Assembly: GCA_023091665.1 (NCBI GenBank)
Contig: JALJCQ010000028.1
Span: forward strand, 310,001 to 374,000
DNA from: Pythium myriotylum
Taxonomy: Eukaryota > Oomycota > Peronosporomycetes > Pythiales > Pythiaceae
Direction: 5' to 3'
DNA length: 64,000 nucleotides
Numbering within the stretch: position 1 is the stretch's first letter; each line of letters opens with the position of its first letter. The translations under genes and the position numbers were made by a program. The notes below the pieces were generated by a model. It was not told the origin of the DNA, searched no databases, and worked only from the letters and a program-made list of their open reading frames with translations. Below, in pieces: positions 40,127 through 49,629 of the stretch.

Positions 40127-41142
40127 TATTATTCCCCAAGACGCATATCTTCGCCTCTCAAGGCGCGATCCCACCAAACGCTGCCGTGTATCACGGGTGG
40201 CGGCTTGGAAATCGCTGCTGCTAAAGGCTCTTCGAGTCTTAACCGATTGATGTCACTTACCTGTATCAAATAATATATACTTCATAATCCCACAATAATC
40301 TGTGCCGATTAGTGATTTTTCACAGTGTCCAACTAACTGTGTAGTTTGATATCTCGCATATCTCATGAATCAGTTAGGTTCATTCAGCAGGCTTGTCCGA
40401 GAAACCCTCAAATTAACCCTAATCCTCTAAAAACCATATGATTTGTGCTTTCCACCAATAAGATGGTCTCGTCATTGCAGAAAAGAGACGATGTTGAGGC
40501 AATCAGAACAGGCCGAATTTGAATGCCTTTTTTCGGCGCCTGTATCGTGAAAACGGCTTCGAATCAGCCAAGACAGACCTCAAAAATGAATTCTACGCAT
40601 GGGAAAATACTATATATCAAACAATCGCTATAGGTTGTTTCCCATTGTAGGGGTCATTTGCACGTGCGAAATCCTTGACAAGTTTTTTGACCGGGACAAT
40701 ATATCCGGTTTTGATTGCAAGACAGCCCGTCCACGATCAGGAAAAGGTGCAAGACTGTCCGTCCACGATCAGGAATAGGTGTACAGATCTGCCGTTTTAA
40801 CCAATCGAACGAGCGAGCAGACGCGCACGTTTTGCTCCTTTCCGATTCAAATTGGCTGGCATTGCAGTCCATGATTTCATATGTTACTTTCACTATATAC
40901 TTCATTCGCGTCTGACCATGCTTCGTCCACTACATACACTGTATTCGCCAAAATTTTGAAACCTGTTGAAAACGATGAAATTGAGTGGTAATATATCCTG
41001 ATTTCCTCGAGATTTCTGAAAGTGAAAACTACTCGTTGAGGTGAAAACTACCAGGTCTCAATTCAATTGTGTTCAGCATTCGTCTGACACTTGTCGTACT
41101 GAATGACTATTGGCTAAATGTAGTTCGCTTCTCATGATTCAG
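40127..41142. other. AT-rich repeat-like region, no gene seen
   Basis: Lower GC than the surroundings, with several TATATACTTC-type stretches (about 40275, 40605, 40900). It may be made of small non-coding transposon remains. No coding pattern was recognised. Confidence 0.35.
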
Positions 41143-41440
41143 TCAGTTGGCTTCACGAACAAGCCGGAGCGCTGTCACCATGAGCAGTTGAGTCGAGCAT
41201 CGCTTGCACGACTTGTCTGTTGCTGGCTCGATCGGAAGGAGTTCATTCGTGATGACATACAGCGCATCAGCCTCTTCCTCCGTTGGCTTTTGTGGCATAG
41301 GCCGCGCTGTGGCTTCTTCCACACCCTCGATGATGTGCTTCATCATCGCCTTCCGCTCTGAGAATCCCTGTTGCCTCTTGCGCGTGGACAGATCCACAGT
41401 ACTGATCGCTTTGAAGGGCGGGTGTGTGAGAGCCTTGTTG
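41143..41440 (-). pseudogene. Unrecognised gene remnant
   Basis: The - strand frame reads KALTHPPFKAISTVDLSTRK, then MMKHIIEGVEEAT and PTEEEADALYVITNELLP, which looks like real protein rather than noise. The frame meets a stop at about 41445 on its 5' side, and the only starts in it are a GTG (41397) and two internal ATGs. I do not recognise the family. The neighbouring MATE fragment is also decayed, so this is probably part of the same degraded region. Confidence 0.35.
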
Positions 41441-41589
41441 CCAAACCATCAGAGCTTCCATGCGGCGAACGTGTCGACTCGTGGGAAGACGAAGTCCTCT
41501 GGGAGAGCGTGGAGCTTGCCTCACCAAGGTCCTCGCAGTTGTCGTCCAGGCCTCGATCCAGCTCTATGCCCTTCTCAAAAGTGAGGTGC

Positions 41590-42250
41590 TGTGGAAGGCT
41601 GGCCCGGCTGGCGCATCGGTGAAGCATGGGATCTGTGCGTTCGTCTCTTCCCGCTCATGCGCTCGGGCACGCTGATGAGCATCTTCTTCTTCATCGGACC
41701 CCACTCAATCTTTTCGTTTCGAAGCGGTCTGCTGCCCAACGCAGCACAGCCCATTGCGACGAGCGGCATTGCCGGGATATGATCTCCCTGACCTTCCTTT
41801 CGATTACGTCGGCACTTGGCGCTGGAGACATCGACCGTGCAAAGACAAGTAGTCGTGTTCTTTGCGCGATGCTGCTCTCGCTTTCGGCGTTGGTGATGGT
41901 CGTCTCCTCGTTCAATTTTGGCCCGTTCGCGCGTAGGTTGACGAGCGATGAGGCCATTGCTCAAGCTGCCATCCCCCGCATCTTCTTCTCCCTGATAGTG
42001 ATCGTGCCGCTGGAAGCGTGGAAGAGTTGGGTTGTCGTCAACATGGAGGCGTGCGCCAAGCAGTCGCTCATCGCACAGCTATCTTTATGTCCTTCTTCGC
42101 TGTGGGTGTACCACTTGGCTGGTTCTTCGCATCTACCTTTCAACTCGGTGTGCCTGGTTTGTGGTATGAACAGATCGTTGCATACGTTGGATTCAGCTTG
42201 TTCGGTACGATGTGGTTTCAGACTGACCTTCGACATCCTATTGCGATCAG
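41590..42250 (+). pseudogene. Decayed MATE-type efflux transporter
   Basis: Pieces of a multidrug and toxic compound extrusion (MATE) protein lie in successive frames. Frame 1 gives SALGAGDIDRAKTSSRVLCA, the classic N/S-ALGAGxxxRAK motif of the family, followed by a helix and ARRLTSDEAIAQAA. At about 42080 the reading must shift to another frame for FFAVGVPLGWFFASTFQLG and VPGLWYEQIVAYVGFSLFGT, which match the next two helices. A hydrophobic stretch in a third frame at 41650-41780 may be an earlier piece. At least two frameshifts, and the lack of the N-terminal half, make it non-functional. Intact family members exchange drugs for H+ or Na+ across membranes. Confidence 0.7.
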
Positions 42251-44154
42251 GACAGCCTCTGGCGTTTGCGGATTGCCAGAAAAAGTCTCCCAACAGTCTA
42301 ATTGTCGTTTCATCATTGTCCAGTCTATTTCAGTGGCGTTCATTGTCAGTGTGGTGTAGCGGGCAGCAAAATTACTCTTGCTGGGCGCTTCCCACGTCAG
42401 CGTCTGTGCAGGATTCGGTAACAACCGCACCCTGGACACAAACGCCCCAGTTCTTTGGTCTTGTACTCGTTCTGGGACCGTGGACTCGAGATCCCGCGTT
42501 GCAAGCGCGGAGAAGACAAGATCCATTGAGCCTTGAGCGGAAGAGACGCGCCGCAGCGGTTACACGCGCGGTGTGGCCTGGATCCGGTGCGTAGAGCGAC
42601 CGGCAGGACTTGACACAGGATCCGCGCCGCGAGGCTTGGATTCGACATTGAAAACGATCTTGACCTTCCCACAGTGTTCCGGGAAACTGGAACTTTAACG
42701 TGGGCTGCTTGCCACCCACGGGACTTGCGGGTTGAAGCTGCACGAGGCGAGGCGCGCGCTGGGTTCTCCTGACCTTGACCGTAGTTGACGCGTGCCTCTG
42801 ACCTTCCCTCTTGTTCGCTGCTTGGCCCGGGGACTTGAGCTTGTGGGGGGAAAATCGCAACTTGTTTGTTATCGGCCAGACACGTGTCCGGACCCAACTT
42901 ATGTGGTCCACATAAATCCGGTTTTAACCCCGGATCCGGGTGTTCCACACAAAATCAGACCATGAGACACCAGATCCAGCACCTACCCTACGCCTACTAT
43001 CTGTACCCTACATATTAGCCTAATTAGCCTAGTCTAGCTTAAACTTCGCCTTTCCTTCTGATACTCGGGATCCATAATGAGGGACATCAGGGCCCTCTGG
43101 ATCCCCAACCGGAGCTCCTGCGGGACAGTCTAACCGTCGGATCCACGGGGTAGACGGTGGTGAGAGACCGCGGCCTCTTTCCTTCAATCCACATCACCAC
43201 AGTGGTGTAACGGTGACGTGTAGTGGCTGGCGATTTCCCGGGCACTAGTGGTAGCAAGACTCATCACGATTTTGGCGAAGGCTCCAGCCGCCGAGCCCGG
43301 AAGTATCAAGTGCATCGTCGGTGAAGATCCAGCCTTGACAGTGGTTGCGATCACTGTCATCGGAAGTTGTTAAAGAATCGGGTCTTTGGCAGTGGTTATG
43401 ATCACTGTCATTTCAAGTAGCGCTTCGGCGATCGGCCCAAGAATGAGCTAAGTTCTTTTTATTCTAGTGCAGTCTACTGCAGTACATATTTTAGGACAGA
43501 AACCGCTAGGATAGGGACCTCCTTTGAATAGTGACATTATCATCGGTAGTGACCAACTGGTCACTACCGGAAGGGTCGATAGTGACATCGCGACCCTTCA
43601 CAAAAGATCTCAAGGAAGGGCCCCCTAGGCGACTTTTCAGGAAAAACACAGAGTAGGAAAACGATAAGTAAAAAAACTCCCCAATTTGCCAAGTCAAGCT
43701 CAAGTGAATCGATAGCGATCTTCCTCTTCACCCCAGGGAAGTCGGCCGGCGTCAACAAGTCCGGTCTGAGGTGGGGGACATCCAAGGGCCAAGGGTAAGA
43801 AGGGCGCTTCGTTCAGTCCAAGTCCGCTGGTTGTGATCACTGTCACCCAATCAAGACCCCGTTTGTATCGGAGGGCTCCCGTTTGCGGTCACTGTCAACC
43901 ACCCAGAACACACGGGTGTTGCAGTGTTGAAGAGACGTGGAGAGGACTCGGTGCTGAAGATCGTTGCTGCTGTGATTGCTTGCCCGTTGACTGTGTGAGA
44001 CAGTCATACGTGGAGCTCTGACTCTTGCTTCAAAGAGTTCTGAGAGTCACAAGTCCGGTTTGGAACAAGTCCAAGCAAGCTCCCTTAAGTCTGCGAAGGC
44101 GGTGGGAAGTGTCAGGTCCAGCACATACGCCAGTAAGCTGCGAATTTTGACCCT
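42251..44154. other. Repeat-rich non-coding region
   Basis: No intact gene. Scattered copies of a GTGGTTxxGATCACTGTCA-type motif occur at about 43330, 43390, 43830 and 43885, and GTAGTGACCAACTGGTCACTAC forms a perfect palindrome at about 43546-43567. The pattern suggests old retrotransposon remains, but I cannot assign a family. Confidence 0.35.
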
Positions 44155-44310
44155 ACTACACGTCAACGGGGTACAAGGTTACACAAGTAGGTTAGGTTGT
44201 GTAGGTACATAACGTGTGTGGTCCACTTAGGGGAAAAGTTACCCTTAGTAGTGACTCTCTTTTATTAGATTCAGTAGGTGATATCCCGGGGTACTAGATA
44301 CCGGGGATAT
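44155..44310 (+). repeat. LTR fragment related to element A
   Basis: GGTCCACTTAGGGGAAAAGTTACCC and the following TAGTGACTC match the reverse complement of the element A LTR, and the bases before and after are similar with gaps. So it is the start of a related LTR in the opposite orientation to elements A and B. Confidence 0.6.
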
Positions 44311-46309
44311 CAGGTATAGGGGGGATTATTCCCCAGGGGAATAAACGGAATACAAGGAGTTCGCCTTGTGGTGAAGGCGTGGGGGCAAAACCTGCCGCTC
44401 AGCGAGGGCGAAGCAGGTGCCGCACACGGGTCCACACAGACTCTTTGGGCTGGTCGGTCGCTGCTGACGTTAACACCCCGCTGTCACAGTCGCTGACGGG
44501 GTGAACAGCAGGCACTTAGGCTTGAAGTCTGGGGGGTCTTGGCCAACGGGGTCGTGAAGCCCGCTGGTTTGTCGCCTTGGCACAGCACGTGGATCGCTGG
44601 TCACGTGCTGCGTGCGACAGGGAAGCGCAGAGCCGATCGTCACCAGAAGCTGGCTGGTGGCCCGGATGCGCGGGGGGATGGGAGGCTCCTCGTCCAGTGG
44701 TCACAGCACCTGGTGCTGGTCTTCCCCTGCTTTTCAGTCTCTCGATACGCGTGGGCAGCAGCAGCCACACGCGCTTCGGTCGGAATACGGTCGTCAGGTG
44801 CGCCTTGTCGAGACGCACCCAGAGGTTTTAGCGTCGCCTCCTGTGGCGACGGGTCTTGTGACTTCTGGACTCGAAGTCCTTACTTGAGGGGCTTGAGTGC
44901 CTGGCAGCAAATTCCAGAGTTTTATTTTCCAACAACCGAATACCTGACCCAGAGAGTCAGATGCCTACGTGACTGCCTACCCTATACCGCACCTGCCCTG
45001 TCTCTGCACTGGCATCGGGTAATCACCCAACTGCGTAATCAGGTGCTGATCACCCACCTACTGAGTCTGATACTATTTAGCCTCCTCAGATCTGTTCATA
45101 CTGTATCAGACCGCTCAGGGCCTCAACGACGATCCAGCCTCTGGGCCACGTCCCAGGTGCTGCGACATAACCGTCACGTCCGTCTCATGCGTACGCATCT
45201 GGGGATGCCCTGGATGTGACGGACTCGGCGTGCGGACTCTGTTACCCTCAATCTTGCCATCGCAGACTGATGGATGGTCTTGATGTCGACCGAATGTTGA
45301 GGGAGGTGCGTCAAGTCTGTGTGATGAAGTGGGTTCAAAAGCCTGCGTATGTAGCAAGCTAGCGACCTTTCTAATCCACTCTCGCTAAACTCCGACGAAG
45401 GGGTAGCGTCGGGCTTAGCACTCAGACAGTAATAAATCGGCTTCAAGCTTTCGCTAGCTTTCCACCCTCACGTTGTGTACCCTCACGTTGTGTACCCTTT
45501 CGCAGCTCTTTGGAAGCCAGTGAATAAGAGCCACTTCGATCGGTCCAGAAGCGATCACAAGAAGACCAACAAGCACAGGAAAATCGGGGGTGAATATATT
45601 ATATGAGTTAGAGAGCTTCGCTCAACCAAATATCAATATACTCGCAACTTCTCTCACACTCTCTCCTTCCTTAATATGAAATGCTCCGGCTTCCCGCCAG
45701 AGCAACTACTACACACACTAATATGGAGTGTCTTTGGGGCCTTGGAGTTGACCAAGTCCCTTTAGACAAAGTCTCGGGAGTTTTGCTCCAGACTCACACA
45801 ATCAAGCACTCAACACACCAATGCACACCTGAGCCAGAGCCAAATCCACTACGCGCAGGCCTAACACGAGCAAGCGTACCTTGCTGGGTCTGGGATGCCG
45901 AAGAGGGTCCGGTTTCTCGGCTTGGAGGGCGAGCGACTTGAGCACTTGACCGCAGAATCCAAAGTCTATTATTGTAGGACGTGAGGCAAGTCGCCCCTCG
46001 TACTTAGCCGGGTCCTAGACTGGCTCTAGACTGACTACCTTGCGAATGATCCGCGATAGTGACATGGGTAATGTCACAAGGTTCAGATCACTGTGACACG
46101 TCACTAAGTCCGAAAGCCGGACCTGGCGCCGAGAATCCGGACCGGTTCAAGTGAACCGGACCGGTCCGGCATATCAATCCGGACCGAGACTAATCTCTTC
46201 AATCAACTACCTGAAACTGCCTAAGTCGCTCGGCGGCGCCTCGCATGCTCCCCGTCGCCCACGGCGCCGGGTCGCTTCATCACATCTGGACGCACCTCAA
46301 AACCTCAGG
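44311..46309. other. Non-coding region, no gene seen
   Basis: No coding pattern was recognised. CCCTCACGTTGTGTA occurs twice in tandem at about 45471-45499. CCGGTTCAAGTGAACCGG at about 46142 is a palindrome, followed by ACCGGTCCGG. It may be the interior of a degraded LTR element. Confidence 0.35.
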
Positions 46310-46425
46310 GCGCTTCACCACAGCCTTTTGCCAAGTCCTTGGCGCTCGTCGACAGGGGTCGACTCGGAGCGGCTGCTCACGCTTCCTCACGCGCAGGTGC
46401 TGTGTACGGTCGTGGACCGTTTACA
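46310..46425 (+). repeat. LTR fragment related to element A (3' end)
   Basis: Matches the reverse complement of the element A LTR from CCTTTTGCCAAGTC to a terminal TTTACA at 46425, including GGGGTCGACTCGGAGCGGCTG. It cuts into a helicase remnant at its right edge. Confidence 0.7.
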
Positions 46426-46700
46426 AACACAATCAGGTAATCTCTGGCTCTTGTCAAGGCCACGAGAGTTTTTGCCTTCTTTTCTGCGAGGAAACTCAGT
46501 CCACCAACTCGCGTCATCGATATGATGGCTACGTCGGCTTCCTGGCCTTGAGAAGAGTCAACTGTACCCACCTCAATCTCGAGAGTGGGGCTCCACCGTC
46601 GGCGGGCGTCGTCTAACACTTCTTGGAGTCGGACGCGTTGCTCAATGTAAGGCGTAATAATCAACAGCGTCCTCCGACTCCTCTTCGCTCGCTTGCACCA
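46426..46700 (-). pseudogene. Superfamily 1 helicase C-terminal fragment, cut by an LTR
   Basis: The - strand reads LLIITPYIEQRVRLQEVL, GTVDSSQGQEADVAIISMTR and KTLVALTRARDYLIVFV. The last two are helicase motifs V and VI of UPF1/NFX1-like superfamily 1 helicases, which unwind RNA or DNA using ATP. The upstream frame meets a stop at about 46710, and the downstream end runs into the LTR fragment at 46425, where a few chance codons lead to a stop at 46377. Only the RecA2 end of the helicase remains. It could be a host gene piece, or cargo of an older mobile element. Confidence 0.65.
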
Positions 46701-47199
46701 CGCATTTCAAGGGCAAACACTTGCGATGTACGTCGTCAATGATGTGTTATGATCTTGCCCTTGAATCGTGCTGCACCCCCTCTCAGATCCCGTTATGATC
46801 TCGCGATCGAAAGGCGGGGTGTGATCCAGCTGTGTTCTGTAAGGGGCATTATTCTGCAGATTCCGAGGGAGTCGACAGTTGGCGCGCTTGAGCGTTTTTA
46901 ACTTGGAGCGTGCCGTTGAGAGGGGGCGTGTACTTTGCATAAGGCGGATGATGGGCGTGCTATCCGATAACCGAGAGGGGCATCCAGTCGTTCTCCGTCA
47001 CGATGGTGAGTTTAATACGAGACCGTTGTATTCGGCCTGATTTTTTTACGTGCTATATTCTCCAGAGGCCATGGCCACGAAAAAAATTATCTTCTACATG
47101 TACGTTGTTGGGCGTGACCAGGACCACAACCGCGCCGATCTCTCTCTGGCCCAGGGTTACCACGAGAGCCTCCGTCAGAGAACAGGAGGAAACTTCACT
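46701..47199. other. Left flank of element B with a possible short exon
   Basis: A frame MATKKIIFYMYVVGRDQD opens at about 47071 and runs into the element B insertion site (TSD at 47195-47199). If the element is ignored, the same frame continues from 61603 for 16 codons to a TAG. A GTGAGT donor (47006) and a TTCTCCAG acceptor (47065) could mark a 60-nt intron. No family was recognised. Confidence 0.3.
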
Positions 47200-47535
47200 T
47201 GTAACGAGGCTGACCTCGTTACGTCATGTACACTGTGGAGCAGTGTAAGAAGCGCGCAACACGGGGACTTGTGTTGGGTTGGGCAAATGGGAAACTGAAT
47301 TTATGGATTAGGAAACCTAGAAAACCCTACTCTTTGTATATAAAATCTCGCAGATCCGCCCTCGGATTTCTGCCATCCACTCAATCACAAGACCCTAGCG
47401 TGATTGGTGGGAAATCGGGATAATATCGTAGGATATTATCCAATCAGGAGACATCGCAACCAGATGGGTTCACGATGTTCCTATCGGACGCCATTGACAT
47501 GAGTCCGTACCATGTAACGGGCACACCCCGTCTCA
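47200..47535 (-). repeat. 3' LTR of element B
   Basis: Matches 61262-61597. It begins TGTAACGAGGCTGACC. The right end reads CCCGTCTCA where the other copy has CCCGTTACA, so the last bases are altered, and no polypurine tract is visible beyond it. GTATATAAAA (47336-47345) is a TATA-like box on the + strand. Confidence 0.85.
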
Positions 47536-47663
47536 AGACGAAAGTCGCATTGAACGACTTGCGACAGGGAGCACTTGTTGGTCAGTTGGTCCAACGGCGA
47601 GTCGTGAGCCGCGGCGTTGATCGGTGACGATTAACGCCTTCAGTGTCGCGGTCCATTCGGAGA

Positions 47664-49421
47664 ATGGACGCGAAGAAGACCATCAGCGCCGCCGACTACC
47701 GCGCTGCAATGGCAGTGCGCGCCATGAGCACGGCTCAGGCGAGCGAGGATGCCGCTGCGCGCACCAGCGCAGCGGTTGAAGACAACTCGACGGCCGGCGA
47801 GGGCGCCACCTCGGCCGAGCCACTTGAAGACACCGCGAATAACGACGGTGGTCATCCACCGTCGTCCAAGACGACTGAAGACCCGTCGGCCGACGCCGAG
47901 ATGCGCTGCGACGTCGAGGCCGACGGCGACGAAGAAATGAAGCCGCCGGCGAGCGCTGCGACGTTGATCGTCGCAGCACGCAGAGCCGCGTCTCCAGAGC
48001 GATCGCCGACGCTGTCGGAGCTCGTCGATTACGACGAGAGCGACGGCGAGGAAGAAGAAACCAAGTCGGAGGACCGTGCCGCGCGCGGTCCTTTCGAAGA
48101 ATCGCCATTGTTCAGCTGCTCGTCGTCCGAGCGGTTGCCGAACAGCTACTCGGCGCCGTACAGCGAGGCGGACGAGCAGATGAAGGAGGATGGGGAGGTC
48201 GCGGAAGATCCCAGCCCTCACGATCGACATGATCGTGAGGTGATCATTACCAACGCGACCCAAGAGTCCGAGGATCGAGCCTTGAGATCCTCGATACCAG
48301 AAGTCACACCCTGGCTTCCATCGGCTTACGACATCAGCCGATGGAGTGGTGCGCACGATCCCTTGCGGACGTACGATCTCTTCGACTGCGCTTGGCTCGA
48401 AGACGATCCGTACGTCGCGCGCCAATATCGCGACCGCGATATGCACCGTCGATTTTTAATCGAATGCTTTTTCGAACGGCGTTTCTATCGTCACAACGAT
48501 AGACCAACTGATCGCGACCTCCCTGCGTTGATCCAGGGATGGAATCAATTCCTTGACAACGTCAAGGTCAAGGGAGGCATGAAGACCTGGCTCGTTGCGC
48601 TCAAGTCGCAACGAGAGAAATTCGAAGGGTTCTCCGAAACTGGTGGACGAATGCGCGACCACCGGCGCTCGCGCCGTAATGGCCTGCCTTGTTTCGTGTG
48701 GGGAGGAGCCTGCCCACACTGTCCACCTGACGCTGATCGCGTTACTCGCGAGGAATACCTCAGCGAAGGGTGGAGAGGTCGGATCCCTGCCGACCTCCTC
48801 GAGGCCATTACAGGCCTCGAGCAAATCTACGAGCGCCGCCGCGCGAGCGAGGAGCGTGCTGCTTCCTCGCTGCCTTAGGCAGCGGGTGGATCTCGTCGTA
48901 CTGAGCGACGAAACCCGGAACATCTTCGAGGAGAGCTTCGCGCGGCTCCCAGCTATCTGCAGATGGCGGATAGCCGCGCCATCGAACGAGATACTTCGTT
49001 CGATTACCGCCCTGCTGATCCTGATGATTCAGCAGGCGCTCAACAATCCAGCGCTCAGCACCACTGGAGTCAACCAGTGGGGGCGGCGGCGGTGGGAAGA
49101 CATTATCCACCGGCCGCGCCGACGTATCTTCAACGCGACGAGTCGTACTCGGCTCGTCGCGACGACTCGGATGATCTTCGGCTCCAGCTTGCGCAGGAGC
49201 GTCTCCGCGCAGACCTTGCGGAGGAGCGGTCGCAGCGAGTGCGGCTGGAGGCGCAGCTGGCGACGCTGCGGGGCTCGCACGACCGTGTTCAAGCGGAGTT
49301 GAACACGCTTGTCCGGGAGTACAAGCTTCTCCTCGTGACTCTCGAGCGCCCGGGGATTCCGATTGCCCGGAAGCGCCGTCGTACTGATGGTACGGACGAA
49401 GGCGACCAACGTAGAACGTAG
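47664..49421 (+). CDS. Antisense ORF of element B (one in-frame TAG)
   Basis: Starts at the ATG of MDAKKTISAADYRAAM, just past the 3' LTR and on the strand opposite to gag-pol. It is open to a TAG at 48876-48878 (404 codons). The same frame has no further stop up to 49419, giving 585 codons in all. The N-terminal 200 residues are Ala/Glu/Asp-rich with a very acidic patch (DYDESDGEEEETKSED). A middle part looks folded (FFERRFYRHNDRPTDRDLP, QGWNQFLDNVK) and holds clustered Cys (CFVWGGACPHC). The part after the TAG is a predicted coiled coil (DLRLQLAQERLRADLAEE) with a basic tail (ARKRRRTD). The first 1,144 nt lie between pol and LTR; the rest is antisense to the pol chromodomain and its linker. 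The protein matches nothing I know. The function is unknown, and the TAG may be a mutation. Confidence 0.5.
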
Positions 49422-49629
49422 GATGCGTCCGCATCCTACGAGGAAGCTCAAGCGTATACGCGTGCCCCATGCGGCGGAGCACGCGGAACGGACCGATGAA
49501 CTTCGGTAGCAACTTGTTGCTACCGACGTTGGTAACTGCATGTGTAGGTAGTGTAGTCGTTGATAACAACACTAAGTCACCTTCATTAAATGAAAGAGTG
49601 TTTCTTCTTCCATTCTCGATCGACCGCAT
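48808..49629 (-). pseudogene. Element B pol 3' end: GPY/F module and chromodomain
   Basis: Continues pol in a new frame after a single-base shift near 49600-49630. It has the GPY/F module (KLLPKFIGPFRVLRRMGHAY), then a Pro/Ala-rich linker of about 100 residues, and then a chromodomain (WIVERLLNHQD, YLVRWRGYPPSADSWEP). Chromodomains on gypsy integrases steer insertion to particular chromatin marks. The linker is the region whose complement encodes the coiled coil of the antisense frame. Confidence 0.85.

Larger units (their letters stand above)
38394..40781. mobile_element. Possible older inverted-repeat element hosting the Tc1 insertion
   Basis: CACCTTTTCCTGATCGTGGA at 38394 onward, continuing to TCTTGCATTCAAAAC, recurs in reverse orientation at 40708-40749. 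A further inverted copy follows at once at 40750-40781. The arrangement fits the ends of a DNA transposon whose middle was replaced or interrupted by the Tc1 element at 38559. Nothing between the ends other than the Tc1 element encodes a transposase, so it would be non-autonomous. The exact borders are uncertain. Confidence 0.4.

Noticed and set aside
44539..45219. A 226-codon + strand frame
   Set aside because: Repetitive region with no recognisable motif; other frames of similar length overlap it.
47640..48446. A 268-codon - strand frame under the antisense ORF of element B
   Set aside because: It begins in the same place but has no gag-pol motif and unnatural composition. The + strand frame is longer and more protein-like. 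Not excluded outright.
48876..48878. TAG in the antisense ORF as a programmed readthrough site
   Set aside because: No supporting context can be shown from one copy; mutation is the simpler reading.
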